Positions 11,930 through 23,607 of a DNA stretch of 64,000 bases are shown here, one piece after another (within the stretch, counting starts at the first letter, position 1; each line of letters starts with the position of its first letter). Source of the stretch: Fusarium oxysporum f. sp. lycopersici 4287 (taxonomy: Eukaryota; Ascomycota; Sordariomycetes; Hypocreales; Nectriaceae); contig NC_030992.1 in NCBI RefSeq assembly GCF_000149955.1, forward strand, positions 2,217,976 to 2,281,975. The letters are read 5' to 3'. Under the pieces are notes generated by a model, which saw nothing but the letters and a program-made list of their open reading frames with translations, had not been told where the DNA came from and ran no database searches. Position numbers and translations under genes: made by a program.

Positions 11930-12813
11930 TCACAGCACAATAACAACCAGGCATATCCATCCGTCGGGGTATGAGGCTTCCCGCATCAGCTCCTCTAAGG
12001 GTGCATCAAATGGTACCCCAGCTCCGTGCATTACCACCTTCGCGAGAATAGGATCACGGCTGCTTGGGAACAGCCCTGGCAACATCTCTTTGAGAGCCTG
12101 GCCCAGGATTTTAGGTCGGCGGTCTGAACTTGTCGCTGGAACAAGAGATTGGATGACTTTGAAGGTGGCCTGCTCGGAAGACGCTGGTGACGACGAGTCC
12201 GAGGCGGTGGTAGGGATGTAGATGCGAATGGGAACATGTTTGAGTGCTGTTGGTGCGTTGAGCAGATGGCTATTGATACGGTTGAAGGATGCTTGGTCAT
12301 TGTCTATGACAGCGTTCCAAAGCTGGGTGGTGTTGTCTTTTGACATTTTCATGATTTGGTTTGCATTGCCATTGCGGATGAAGTCAGCCTAAGCGAGTCA
12401 GCTCTGCGCTGTTGTAAGATAAGCAATTCCAGATCTCCGATGCGAATATACACACCGAGAACAGATATCTAGCTGCAGGCTCTCATGTAGCATATAACAC
12501 TCACCTCTTTTACGCAGTTGAGAAAAGTATCCGCAATATCCCAACCTACTCCATCATTCACGGTCAACCTCCACGGCAGGCGGGGTTGATACAGGTCTAC
12601 CAGCAATCCCACAGCCAGGTTCCTCAACTGTACATCTTCAAAGTGGAAGCTGGAGCAGGGCGAGTTGAAGAAAGTCGACAGTCTCGGGATGAGAAGAGCC
12701 AGGTAGCTGAAACGCGGAATACTAGTGATGAAAGGCGTAGTCGGTGAGGCGGGATGGGTTATGTGCAGCGGAATCCGGGCGTTCCATAAAGCTTGTGTGA
12801 TGGAAGAGGACAT
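11930..12813 (-). CDS. ATG5: Autophagy protein Atg5
   Basis: Exons 12813-12505 and 12388-11930, 116-nt intron (donor GTGAGT, acceptor CGCTTAG), 768 nt, 255 residues. The N-terminus has the family signature WNARIPLHITH at residues 8-18. The first ubiquitin-fold region is followed by DTFLNCVKEADFIRNG, where the lysine of VKEAD is the expected acceptor for Atg12. The second fold contains VPIRIYIP, and the C-terminus has GVPFDAPLEELMREASYPDGW, the conserved end of Atg5. Atg12-Atg5 with Atg16 acts as the E3-like factor for Atg8 lipidation on the phagophore membrane. The protein is shorter than the yeast one but usual for filamentous fungi. The intron lies directly after the VKE codons, so splicing brings the acceptor site and its flank together. 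Confidence 0.95.
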
Positions 12814-14223
12814 TATGATGAGGGCATGGTGAGGAAAGCGAGATGTTGTGAGGCTCGGTGAAAGTGTCAGTTTGGTGAGTCAAATCATAATACCTGGCGA
12901 GTCTGCGATGTTCGGTGCCAATGTGTAGGGTAGGACTCGCTCATGTGATTATTAAGCTGGCGACTTACAATGATACCTTTCAGTCACGTTGAATTGTAAA
13001 TAACCTACGAATAGGTGAAAAATTATGGCAAACGGTCAATGGCGACATCATTTCCAAATAGAAACGGCTTGCGAGTTCAGTAGTTTGTATAATCTCAAGT
13101 TTAAAGCCTTTGTGATTGTTCTAGCTAAAGCAATTTTGAGTGGCACAAGCAAGCATATGGCTGATGGTTAAATCGCGAATGGTTTCGTCGCCCAGGTTGA
13201 ACAAAGTAAAACCTACTATGCAGTTTCGGTTCATGAGATATCCAGCTGTTCATTAAGGTATGGGAGACAACAAGCGCAGCCCATGTATCCTGTTTCAGTG
13301 TCGCTTTATTACACAGGTTGGTTGTTAGCACCCTGATTTCATTGTAGGTAGCAATGCCCAATCATGCTAGAAAATTACAAGCCTCATATCTGTCGTCACC
13401 TCGTCATGAACGACGAAGCATTCGAAACGTCGGAGTACAGAAAACAGGCTTATGGTTCTGTTCAAACAGCGTCACATCATATACAGCTTGTTCAGCTATG
13501 GTAAGTCAAAGCGCTACCGATCAGCAACAAACTTTTGATAGTTATGATCGTTTCGTCAGCCTAGAGGTTGCATGAGGTTAAAAAACGTCAAGGTTCTACT
13601 AAATTACCAAATTCTGGTTTATTCATGAGGTCGTCACGAAATAAGAGCCTTGGACGATGCAAGCGGCTCAAGGGTAGCCTTCTTGGCGTGATGCGTGGCA
13701 CAATTGGCGGCATCTCGGCACCTGAAGCTATGATTTCTTCCAAGACTCAGAAGCTCAGTAATTGTCCAGTCGAAAAAAAAAAAAAAAAGGCCTTGGCCTG
13801 CGACATCATTTTTGTTTCAGAACAGAGAAGGGGTCCTTGTCGGGCTGCGATACAAGGTGAGGACTGTCGAATGGCAGATGTTCACGCTCACCACACCTTA
13901 GCTGAAGCCTGGTCCGCATGACCTCATCTGGCAACTCGTTGTGCTGGTGACCTGTTATGAGCCACGGTAGACGTGTCAGAGAGCTTCAGGGCCAAGACAA
14001 CGGTCTCAAACAGGCTTCATTGGATTTTTTTTGTTGAGGGAGGGCGTCATCGTCATGTGGTAGAGAGACCCGTGAGTTGTATTGCTAGATAGTATCTAGA
14101 TAAATAACGAGCCTCGTCCCAAGGCTGTTGCTTGTAAGGAGAAGACAGATAGAATATCAGAAACCTCAACTTCCATCAGAGGATTACAACCCTACTACAT
14201 CAAACCTCTCCTGCAAAGTAGCC
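12814..14223. other. Intergenic, ATG5 to MARVEL gene
   Basis: Two back-to-back promoters are expected here because ATG5 starts at 12813 on minus and the next gene starts at 14224 on plus. Two overlapping plus-strand open frames (13354-13575 and 13568-13921) lack recognisable domains, and the second contains the 16-base A tract at 13773-13788. I see no further gene. Confidence 0.6.
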
Positions 14224-14798
14224 ATGGCTCTCGATCGTATCGTCAGCTTGATTCTGCGTGCTGCAGAGCTGGTATTTGCAGCCATCGTTGCAGGCGTCAA
14301 TGGCGAATACCTGCACAATGCCCGCGGCGCAAGCTCATGGCAGCTCGGCCGATTCATCTACACTGAAGTCGTTGCCGCGCTGGGAATACTGTTCTCTCTG
14401 CTGCTCCTCATTCCATTCTCGAGCACTTTTGTTCACTGGCCTCTGGACATCTTCATGTCCATCAACTGGTGGATCGTCTTTGGTCTACTCGTCGATGTAA
14501 GTCACAGCCTTGTTTGACACTCTACTCTCGGTAGTTGTACATGCACTAACGGCACTCAAAGCTCATTGGAAACTCTTGCGGCCGTGTATTTGACTGGGAC
14601 AACGTGCATCCCGTTCACGGAGATCAGTGTGGGAAGACCAAGGCCGTGATCGCCTTTAGCTTCCTCTCGGCACTTCTCTGGCTTGTTTCGGCTCTCGTAG
14701 GCTTCTTCTGGGTGCGCCGACGCGAGCGTACCGTTGCCCGTGCTGAGGCGGCTCACCATAACCGCCGCCGGGGCCCCTGGTTCCGCAGCCGTGTCTAA
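14224..14798 (+). CDS. MARVEL-domain four-pass membrane protein
   Basis: Exons 14224-14496 and 14562-14798, 65-nt intron (GTAAGT donor, CACTAAC branch site 18 nt before the AG), 510 nt, 169 residues. The ATG at 14224 sits in GTAGCCATGG and begins the first hydrophobic helix, so I prefer it to the upstream in-frame start. Four membrane segments are visible at about residues 8-27, 41-64, 74-95 and 123-146, with a polar loop holding two cysteines (NSCGRVF and DQCGK). The C-terminus is strongly basic (RRRERTVARAE, NRRRGPWFRSR) and presumably cytosolic. The layout suits fungal MARVEL proteins, associated with plasma-membrane or vesicle domains. The specific role is unknown. Confidence 0.8.
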
Positions 14799-16704
14799 GA
14801 GCAGATGCAGTCAGGCGTGAAGCACTCCAGCTCCGCTGAAGAACCTTTGGGAGGGTCACTGGTTACTAGTGAGGGAGAGGAAGATCTCAGTTGGCGATTT
14901 GTTGGCCTTGGCGACATGATTGGATTGCGTGGAACATTCCGAAATGCCGTGTCGGGTGGGAACAAATACGTGAGATGGGTGGATGATTTCCTTGTTTTTC
15001 TTTTTTGTTGTCGTTTGAGTTGGAACTTGGCGTTGGACAAGGCAAAGCAAGCAACGTGAAGCTGAGCGGATCTGGATACCCTCTGATACGATTGACGGTC
15101 ACAACAAGTCCTTACTGTGCTTACTCATTTACTGAAATTAATTAATGTGTACTTTGCTACTATTTTTGTCTCGCCTATCGATCAACGTGGGTACATTTAG
15201 TACTGTATGAGATTTGAAACTTGTAATAGTTGGATCCTCTTGATGTATTTCAACGTCATTTGTACGAATGCAAAGAATATTTCAAATATGAAACAATGGG
15301 GAACAGTGTCATGATCGGCAACTCAAAATGGACAATGGAATCTGATTTGAAGTCCCTGATGTCTGTTATCCATATTGTACACGCAGCACAGTATACAGCA
15401 CCCATACCGTACAGTCCGTGAAATGTGTGAGATTTGGTCACAAGCCTCTTCTTACCCGTTTGATCTTCCTCTGACCTGATTATCATGCAGGAGACGTGCC
15501 TAACCGCGTCAACTGTCCGTCTTGTTTCCATGATCATCGAGATCTACGACCAGAATAACCCCAGTCCCGTCCTCCGGTACGAGGTTGACTGCAAGCCTGA
15601 ACACACTCCTATCGGAAAACTGGCGAACAGGAACAAAAGCCACCATGGCATGCATCCGCATAACAGAGCTTTCTTAGTCTGCGCGACTCAGGGCTGAAAT
15701 ATTCCCGTCACTGTGGGACCTCGTGATCCTGGTCTTAGCCGTGTTACAGAGGTTCTAGAGCGGCCATGGCCAGGAGAGAGCTCTTGGCCCAGCGGATTCA
15801 AGGCCTGGAGAGGCACCAATGTTGTCATAAGTCGATTTCTTTGTCTCGTTGGACCGGAAAAACGGCCTTTCTCTTGGCGTCATTTTGCTTGCCTTGGTGG
15901 CTAGTGGACCTGCTGCCAACTTTGAGCCTGTGAGCGCGGGGTAGCTTGGTTTGAGAGCTGGGGGTGGCCTGTCTGGACAAAAAGCATAGAGCTCGCTTCC
16001 ACTGTGAACTGCACTAAGAATGTCGCAAGATCTCGCCGTTTTCTGTCACCTTCCGGGGTAGCTGACGCCACGCATCACAGCCATGATACACGCCACAGGC
16101 TCTAGCTTTGCATCATCTTTTTGTAGATCTCACTTTCAAGCCACGGAGCCTTTTCGTCATTCCCTTTCACATCCCGTCTCCTGCTCCACAGCATCAGCTT
16201 GGCGCATTGGAAGAGCAAGAAATCCGATGTTCGATGCTTGTTACGTTTGTTGATTTCTTCCTTTGGTGCTTCTGCCCTACGAGTCGTCAACGTCATATCT
16301 CGCGTGGCATGACGCTAGATTGTCCCTGCAACAAGCCTTCACCAATCGTCGCCAAGCTCAGGGCTAGACTTCTCCAAAGATCGGGGTAAATGCTATGACG
16401 CAAAGTGAGGTCGGTGGTGGGGTGAAGTGAGAGAGGAGAGAGGAGAGAGGCCGAGATCTGAGGATCGAAAGATTTTGGGCCTGCCAGGTTTGCTGAGGAT
16501 GGCATCGAGATTGAGGCTCCCGGGATGACAATCTTCAACTATATAACATCCACGATATCTCTCCTCGGAACTGTCTTTCCTTCTCATCATCAAACAACAA
16601 CAGCATTCAAAGATACCCAAAGCATCTTCACTTTAACTCAACTCCCACACACCATCTTTAAGATACCCAAACACTTCAGAACAATAACTTAAACTACATT
16701 CATC
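14799..16704. other. Intergenic, upstream of repeat protein gene
   Basis: No supportable gene. It holds the 3' flank of the MARVEL gene and the promoter of the 16705 gene, with a purine-rich GAGAGGAGAGAGG stretch near 16428-16450. Short open frames at 15230, 15485 and 15713 look incidental. Confidence 0.6.
16540..16546 (+). promoter_or_regulatory. Probable TATA box of repeat protein gene
   Basis: TATATAA lies 159 bp before the start codon at 16705 and is followed by a pyrimidine-rich, A/C-rich leader. Good TATA boxes are typical of strongly induced fungal genes, so this fits a stress- or development-induced product. Confidence 0.5.
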
Positions 16705-18024
16705 ATGTCTGGTCTCATCAACAAGGTCAAGGACGCTATCCACTCCGACAAGGACAAGTCCCACGAGCAGCCTACTGGAACTCACGGACCTCACTCTTCT
16801 CGAGCTGCCAACGCTGCTGACCCTCGAATTGATTCTGACCGCGATCACCGCGCCAACCCCGGCACCACAACCGGCCACCACACCACAACCGGAGGTCTTG
16901 GCTCTACTGGAGCCACCGGCACTCACTCTTCAGGACTCCCCGAGGGTTCTGTTGGACCTCACTCTTCTCGAGCTGCCAATGCCGCTGACCCCCGCGTTGA
17001 CTCCGATCTTGACAGCTCGCGCCGAACCGGTGCCACCGGGTCTCACGGCCTGAGTGGAACTACTGGCACAACTGGTGGTTTGACCGGAGGCTCTACTGGA
17101 GCCACCGGCACTCACTCTTCTGGACTCCCCGAGGGTTCTGTTGGACCTCACTCTTCTCGAGCTGCCAATGCCGCTGACCCCCGCGTTGACTCCGATCTTG
17201 ACAGCTCGCGCCGAACCGGTGCCACCGGGTCTCACGGCCTGAGTGGAACTACTGGCACAACTGGTGGTTTGACCGGAGGCTCTAACTACTCCGAGAACAT
17301 GCCTGGCCACACAACCGGCGGTCTTGGCCACACTGGCGGCATGGGACGATCTGAGAACCTTCCTGAGGGTTCTGTTGGACCTCACTCTTCCCGAGTTGCC
17401 AACGCTGCCGACCCTCGTGTTGACTCCGACCTTGACAGCTCTCGCCGTACTGGAGGCATTGGCGCTACTGGTGGCATGGGCGGCAACACCTATGACCACA
17501 CTACTACTGGCACTTCAGGCTTCTCAAGCCATGGTGCTGGTGCTCACGGCCCCACTGGCACCCACACCTCCGGTTTGGGCGGAACTGGCTCCACCGGTAC
17601 ATACGGTTCTACCGGTACCGGTACTGGTGCTGGCCTCGGCGGTGCTGGCTCCGGTTACGGCACCGGCCCCGGTCCTGCTCCTAACACTGCGGGACCTCAC
17701 AAGTCCGATGCTTTGAACAAGGCTGACCCTCGCGTCGACTCCGACCTTGACGGAAGCAAGACCGTGGGCAAGGAGAAGACTTTCCAGCAGTCGTAAGTCT
17801 TTCCAGCGGCCTGCCCCGGTATCTCGTGCAACGACACTTTTTTGACACCAATTTTCTCCAATAGCAACAACAACTTCGCCGGCCGGGATCCCACCGATGC
17901 CACTCAGGTTCCTCCTTCTGTTCTGCAGAAGCATGTTCCCACTGAGATCGCTCATGATGATCCTCATAGCGACCACAGCCGACGACACAGCAGCACTCAC
18001 CAGGAGACTCACCGGGGTCTGTAG
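16705..18024 (+). CDS. Hydrophilic Gly/Thr/His-rich tandem-repeat protein
   Basis: Exons 16705-17792 and 17865-18024, 72-nt intron (GTAAGT to CAATAG), 1248 nt, 415 residues. It has no signal peptide and no membrane segment, and is dominated by Gly, Thr, Ser, His and Ala. Five copies of a motif like GPHSSRxANAADPRVDSD occur, at about residues 32, 91, 154, 228 and 331. The last is diverged (GPHKSDALNKADPRVDSD). Between them are GATG/GTTGG/THSSG low-complexity runs. The N-terminus (SGLINKVKDAIHSDKDK) is a short amphipathic segment. It resembles fungal LEA-like or conidiation-associated stress proteins that are largely disordered; I know no experimentally fixed function. The C-terminal exon has NNNFAGRDPTDATQVPPSVL and is His/Asp-rich. 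Long antisense frames across this gene are a product of its repeat composition. Confidence 0.8.
16902..17279 (+). repeat. 189-bp near-identical tandem duplication in CDS
   Basis: 16902-17090 and 17091-17279 are two direct copies, 63 codons each, differing at one silent site that I can see (TCA versus TCT in the SSGLPEG codons). The period keeps the frame. This points to recent unequal exchange or replication slippage and suggests copy number may vary between strains. Confidence 0.9.
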
Positions 18025-19029
18025 AAATGGAATTGAGGGCTTAATGATGATTTATGGATATGTATAGCAGCATTTCTTTAATGAATGTTAATGAATTATC
18101 TTGTCAAAATATGACCGTGTAACTTGCATGACCTTGAGTGATGTATTCGGATTAAGACGTGATTACAATTAGCTATGGACTGACTTACTGATATGAATAA
18201 TCGGACAAGTGCATGAAGAGTGTTTTGTAACGTTGAACTATGGGAAAGAGTAGCTAATTTGTAGCAATCAAAGCACTGGAGGTGTGAAAAGGATCCTCTA
18301 TGGCTTGGAAAGTATCAGTGAAACTGTTAAATATAAATTCACATTGATTTAAATATACTCACTACGCAAGAAAATCTTGAATGATCTCCTTTTCTTGACC
18401 GACAATTGATCAAAACAATATTGTCTCATTAGCGTTTGCTTCCTCCCAGATGCTAGGATTGTTTTGTGATTTTCCTAGTGATATTTCAAAGTACGACTAC
18501 TCAAGATCTATCAGCACAGACGTCCAGATTCTTACCGAGAGACTCATTCTAATATAGATGCCATCTGAAATCGCAATAGCTACAACTAGCGCACCAATTG
18601 GATTTGTTCTGCCGTCGCTGGGTTGCATCCCACGCCATGCGGTGCCTGGATTATGGTTGTGCCTGCGATGGAGAAGGACCATAGAGTATAAATAGGTCAG
18701 GAAGACGGAGTGATTTCACAAGATGGCATCTATATGTGTACACTCTCTCTGGAAGGTTAGTCCAACTTGATGAAACCATTAAACATTTTAATGAGCTTCT
18801 CTGGCTATGGAATTCAACAATTTCGAGTCATGGTGAGAATCGGAGCCCGAGAAACTTGATTGTGCAATATTCTTGCTATCAAAGTTGTGCGCATATCCCA
18901 AAAACATTACCATTCCCCATATTATACTTAGCTTAGCTTCTTGAGCATTTCAAGCTCCTATGCCTCCAAATACAACTTGTCGTCGCCCATAAATCATCCT
19001 CAATATCCCTGAATGAAGTACCAAATTCG
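18025..19029. other. AT-rich intergenic flank
   Basis: About 1 kb of AT-rich sequence after the repeat protein gene, with no open frame I can support. It marks the left edge of the decayed helicase-family region. Confidence 0.6.
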
Positions 19030-20316
19030 ATACCATGCTATTTGACATGATTCACAGCACATGCATCAGGGTCTTTCTTCTTATTCCAGGCGGAGATTAC
19101 ATCTGACCAAGTCTTCTCTTTGGCTTATGCAATACTGCGGGCAAACTCGGAAAGAGGTACAAAGGTATGTTCGGGGTGTGTGCCTTTGAACTGGCGAGAT
19201 CTGAAGCCATCGAGACGATGAGCCATTGCCTAGTTGACACTGGGGGCGAGAGTGTGACCTTGTGTATGAGTACTGCTTGAGGTTGGTGAAGATATCGGGC
19301 CAAGAACGATCAAAAGTCTCTTCCTGGAAGAACCATGCCTCGAGAAATGCGTTGCCTTTTTTCTTGAGCTGGTTACTCACAGCAGAAGCGATGTTTTGCA
19401 TAGTAGAAGGGTGCAGCTTGAAGTTGCGCTTGAAATCCAAGTTATCGATGACAAAGACCTTGGACCAGTCAATGTCGATACGAAGGTGACGCACTTTCTT
19501 GGCCACTAAGTGGATTAAATTGACGGGAACTGACAGGTCAACGCCCTTCAGCTTTTCGCCAAGAATGTCGGAGCCTTTGACATGGTTTCCGAGCTCTGAA
19601 AGGTTCATGGCATTGATTGCACGAAGGGTTGCGAGAGACTTGATGCCATCTGCATCAATGCTGTTGCGGGTGACTACATCAAAGATATGGTCAAGAGGGA
19701 CGATCAAGTCCACGAAAGGAACAGGTCGAGCACCATCGCGAATGGCGAACCTGAAATGCGTATGCGGTTGACGGAACTTGCCGACCGTGATGTGATATCG
19801 AGACGCACAATGAGGCCGGCGAACGGTCCGGCGCCAAGGCGTGCGATAGTACCAGCGTGGAAGCCGGGGAGAAGCTGGCCATCAATACTGAGGAGAAGAT
19901 GGAACCAACCAGTAGACTGAACTTTCATGTCGAAGGTGGTTTCGTTGCTTTTATTCTCAGTCAACTAACCGACATCGAGTCCATGCAGGGCAGGGCCGCG
20001 AGGCTTTTCGACGAAGGGTTGTTGCATGATCACAGCATGATCACGGCTCGTGCAGACATACGTCGCTTGCGGCTAGTCTGGGGAACATGGATTTGTTGGT
20101 GTGCGCCTTTGACATTTACACAATCTCAGCTACGACCTCTGCTTTGGTCATAATGTAACTATCTTGAGAGCGGAATATCTTGAAGCTCGGTCGATGAAAG
20201 TGCTCCAAGAGATCATCTCTCATGATTGCCGCGAGACGCGCAGTTTTGATAGCAGGGTCCTCGGGAGGAGGAGGGGACGGAGGAGGATAGTGATACATCG
20301 GCATCATCGGCAACAT
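19030..20316 (-). pseudogene. Decayed multi-domain gene, unknown N-part plus helicase-family tail
   Basis: Reading from 20316 downward, a Pro-rich start (HYPPPSPPPPEDPAI) leads into a frame ending near 20116. Similar-quality coding continues in other frames: HAVIMQQPFVEKPRGPA near 20020, then 19964-19704, then 19713-19260 (RIDIDWSKVFVIDN, GNAFLEAWFFQEETF). A frame switch near 19710 joins VPFVDLIVPLDHIFDVV. The final portion, about 19030-19270, matches the minus-strand helicase relic at 22735-22960 at the DNA level (both read TQGH..., AMA, FRSRQF, then a KKDPDA-type segment). The relic therefore ends inside what was a helicase gene. I do not recognise the central domain. It has several frame breaks and a stop in the aligned segment. 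Confidence 0.6.
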
Positions 20317-20470
20317 CGCGAAAGGATGACGAGCGTCAAAGCTTGGGATAGAGGGAGAAGAAGTGAAGTTGTTTGTAGTGAGGAGAGAAGAGGTGATGTG
20401 ATTGTAGTAATGCGCAGGGAAAACTTGCGATGTGAAGTTGGGTGCAAAAGCAAGCGGTGGTGATGCGCGG

Positions 20471-20506
20471 GTGAGGAGAAGAGAAGAGAAGAGAAGAGAA
20501 GAGAAG
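20471..20506. repeat. GAAGA microsatellite
   Basis: A purine-only tract built from repeated AGAAG/GAGAA pentamers, just upstream of the relic at 19030-20316. Confidence 0.8.
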
Positions 20507-21167
20507 GCAAGAGGAACGCGGTTTTAAGCAACACAGTGCTCAGGCAACGATGAATAAAAATTGGAGAGTAAACAATAGCAAGAGGGGGAATGGATCACTG
20601 GAAGGTGTGAGAATGCTGAAGGCTTCGGTGGTTGACACTGTCGGGCAGCTGGCGGCGGCAGCTGGCAGTTGTGAAAAGAAAATCTGGCCGTTAACCCGTG
20701 AGGGCCCCTCCAGAGGAGGGTGCAACTGACGACCGGCGATGAACTCTCATATATTACGCCCGAATGTATGCCCCTTCCCATTAGAAGCTTTATCGTGACA
20801 GGGCATCCCCAGGCGTTTTGGGCGTGCCTGGGGTGCTGGGGGTGCTGCGTTGCTTTGGTGAAGCCATTCGAAAACTGTGTCTCTCCTTCGTCCAGTTTGA
20901 GCATCTGTTGTACTGCATGCGGGCAACATGAGTAGAATGGTTGAGAATGGTGCATGTTTGGTTCGGATACAGCAGCTGCTCAGTTTATTCTGTCAGAAAA
21001 AAAGAACTTGAAGACGAGAGAAAGCAATACCGCTGTAAAGCACATACAGGGTTTTCGTTCAAATTTGACAAAAGAAAAAGATGTGACCTTGCAGTAGGTA
21101 GGATCAGACGTGCGATCTTTCAGTTCAGGGTGGAGTAAAAACATGATAAAAGATTTATGATATAACT
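20507..21167. other. Intergenic, no gene seen
   Basis: Short frames on both strands (for example 20524-20955 minus) have no recognisable domain and overlap each other. Confidence 0.5.
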
Positions 21168-21208
21168 GTCCTAAAGTGATCCTAATGGTGTCCTAAGACT
21201 ACCCTAAG
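21168..21208 (-). repeat. Degenerate TTAGGA-type 11-12 bp repeat
   Basis: On the minus strand this reads as four TTAGG(G/A)-headed units spaced 11-12 bp, immediately beyond the 3' end of the helicase relic that ends at 21335. It resembles the cleaner array at 30702-30749. A 9-bp inverted repeat (CATCATAAG at 21211-21219 and CTTATGATG at 21239-21247) lies next to it. Confidence 0.6.
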
Positions 21209-21334
21209 AGCATCATAAGTTTATAGCGTTTAGAAGAGCTTATGATGAAGTTTGTTTTAATTAGGATAATCTCCATTCTTAATACATTGGGTACACCATA
21301 TTCTAAGGTACCATTCTATTCAACCATCTGCCCC

Positions 21335-23005
21335 CTACCAGTTGCCCTCATCAGCACTACCATTACCACCGGCCTGATCCTGATCCTCACTCTCCACATC
21401 CTCCTTGACATCTTGACCCTTCTTGACCTTGCGAAGCCCTCGCATAGCATCGCGGAAGTGCTTGCGCATGGCATCCTTGTGCTTATCAGTCTTTGCAAAG
21501 GCCTCCTCACGATCGGCACTGTTCTTCTTGACCCGCTTGGAGCCAGAGAAGTCAACACGTGGAGGGTTCAGAACATCTTGCTGGATGCCATTGTCAGCAG
21601 TGACTGGTTCGGAAGCAGATATCGAAATCTGGTCCTCCTCTGCGCGGGGGCAGTTGCGAGTCGCATGAGATGCTCCATCGCACCGAACACACTTAGGCTG
21701 AAATCTGCAGTCGGTGGCAAGGTGACCAGGCTGACAGCAGTTCTGGCACATCAGGTACCAGCGGCAGTGGTCCTTGAGATTAATGACTGCTTTGCGTTCC
21801 TCGAGGTAACCAACGAGGTGGTTCAGCAGCCAAGTGACGAGGGTTTTCTTGCCAGGACCAATCACGATGGTACCAAGACGAGCACGAGAAAGAGCGACCG
21901 CCATACGGTGGGAATCAGTGATAAAACCCTTCTTTAACAGTGCATACCCAGTCGAGGATGATGATGTTTGCTTCGTGGCTAGGTGAGTTGTCGATAGTTC
22001 GGACTTCAACCAGAGTCTTGGGGACTTCGGCCTCAGTCAACTCCAGCAGCAAGAGATCATACATTCGTCTCTGAGCTTTGTATGGAGTCAGGATGAGAAT
22101 TGACGCGCGCCTGGAGAAGTCACAAGCTTCGACGATCCCTGCAGCTTGATAGAGTTGGACAATGAGCTGCACCGCGAAGTTGGCGTCGGCGGGGTTCGAG
22201 AAACTGTTGCCACTCTTGGTCTCTTCAGAATTGTCGGGTCGACTCAACAATGTCGCTGAGAGGCAGTCCCAGCGTGTGAACTTCTTCTGCACCCAATCGT
22301 GGAACTTCCTGCTGGCTTCACAATGTGTTCAGTGAACCACAGTCATGTTTTCACCATAGAACATGGTTTGAGCCTACGAGACGGCGTTGATGCGTGCGTG
22401 CTAGAATTCTGCCGCCATTTTCCATACGATAGAAAAGGCTGATCTGCCTCTGGTAGGAGAAGACAGCCTTGAAGTCACGCTGCTCAACAGTGAGTCCGAT
22501 AGGCGGGAACTGCTGAGTATCGCTGATGTAGACGGAGAACGCAGATTGCCATTGAGCCTGGAGGACAAGCGATAGATTCTCAGTCAGGCGAGCAGCTTCA
22601 TCCACGACGATCAGTTGTGGGACGAATTCGGTATGCTGAGCAAACTCAACCAGAGCAACTGTGGTCCCGACCACAATGTCAACTTGTGATACTGCATACT
22701 CCATCAGTCTGTGGAACCCAGCTTGATGCTTAACGCGGTTCACAGCGAAGGCATCGGGGTCTTTCTTCTTCTCGTTCCAGGCTACGATGACACCTGACCA
22801 AGTTCGCTTATCGGCTTTTGCGATGCCACGGGCAAACTCAGAGAGATGTGAAGATATGCATAGGATGGTTATCTTCAAATTGGCGAGATCTGAAGGCATC
22901 GTGATAGCGAGCCGTTGCCATGGCGATATTGGAGGCGACAGAATGACCCTGGGTCTGGGTAACAACAGATTCCGCGTCGGTTACACGTTGGATATTGCCG
23001 AACTC
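21335..23005 (-). pseudogene. UPF1-like SF1 helicase relic with two CCHC zinc knuckles
   Basis: The most complete helicase portion in the window, read from 23005 to 21335 over at least three frame segments. Visible in order: TQTQGHSVASN, MATARYHDAFRSRQFE, then ARGIAKADKRTWSGVIV. Next come motif II as VVDEAAR (about 22590-22610), motif III as DTQQFPP (about 22505-22525), motif IV ILTPYKAQRRMY, motif V TIDNSPSHEANIIILDW and motif VI HRMAVALSRARLGT (about 21865-21910). Two CX2CX4HX4C knuckles follow (CQNCCQPGHLATDC and CVRCDGASHATRNC), then a basic/acidic tail. Walker A is missing. A frame change near 21940 fits one extra T in a TTTT run, and another lies near 22835. SF1B helicases of this type act on RNA or DNA; the zinc knuckles suggest nucleic-acid binding. 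Non-functional as it stands. Confidence 0.8.
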
Positions 23006-23049
23006 TCGTTTCCATGGCCATTGTTCTCCATGTTGGGCGGGTGGTTGGC

Positions 23050-23170
23050 GGGCCTACAATGGCCACTGGAGTCTGACAGTGATGTCAACTAGTGAGGATG
23101 CGAACTCGCCCTGGTGTTTGATACGGTTGGCGGTCAAAGTATCAGTGTCTTCTTGTGACATTGCCAGAGC
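23050..23170 (-). pseudogene. Third fragment of the helicase 1A segment
   Basis: On minus, the sequence reads SQEDTDTLTANRIKHQGEF, matching KKDPDAFAVNRVKHQAGF in the adjacent relic at 22700-22770. It is a short extra copy immediately upstream of that relic, which implies duplication or rearrangement within the family. Confidence 0.5.
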
Positions 23171-23510
23171 CTGAGCTACGTGCGATCATGAATAGGTATA
23201 CGACTTGTCAGAGAACATTGACAAGCAGGATGAATAGTATATGTATGTATATAATATGCTCCGAAAGTTGCTAAGGTGAAGTCAGATGGAGGCGGAAGCC
23301 TTGGATTATATACTAAGAATGTTTCCTCTTTGCGTACCTTTGTGTTTGTAGGGAAGTTTGTTGCTTGCTTATTACTCTGCCATGATATCGCAAACTGATA
23401 CTTTTGATGGTCATCGGGGCATTAGGACGAGATGATCTGTGTGAACACTGGTTAGAAACAAACAAAGCCCTGTTCCAGCGCTGATGATATCCTACGTTAC
23501 CCAAAGGAGG

Positions 23511-23607
23511 GAAGAGTTTAGGGCAAGAAGTCAAACGATTGGAAAAATCTTATGAAGAGTTTAGGTAAAGAAGTCAGCATTTGCAAAAGGCTTATGAAGA
23601 GTTTAGG
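23511..23607 (+). repeat. 42-43 bp tandem repeat, about 2.3 copies
   Basis: Units start with GAAGAGTTTAGG at 23511, 23554 and 23596. An exact 17-mer, CTTATGAAGAGTTTAGG, is present at 23549-23565 and 23591-23607. The GTTTAGG head resembles the TTAGG-type arrays at 21168 and 30702. Confidence 0.75.

Noticed and set aside
16930..18012. Long minus-strand frames across the repeat protein gene
   Set aside because: They mirror the repeats of the sense gene, which has a sensible start, intron and stop. The antisense proteins are Ser/Ala/Val-rich by-products.
21655..21755. CCHC knuckles taken as a retrotransposon Gag
   Set aside because: The knuckles follow directly on UPF1-like helicase motifs V and VI in the same relic. 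No protease, reverse transcriptase or integrase is seen nearby.
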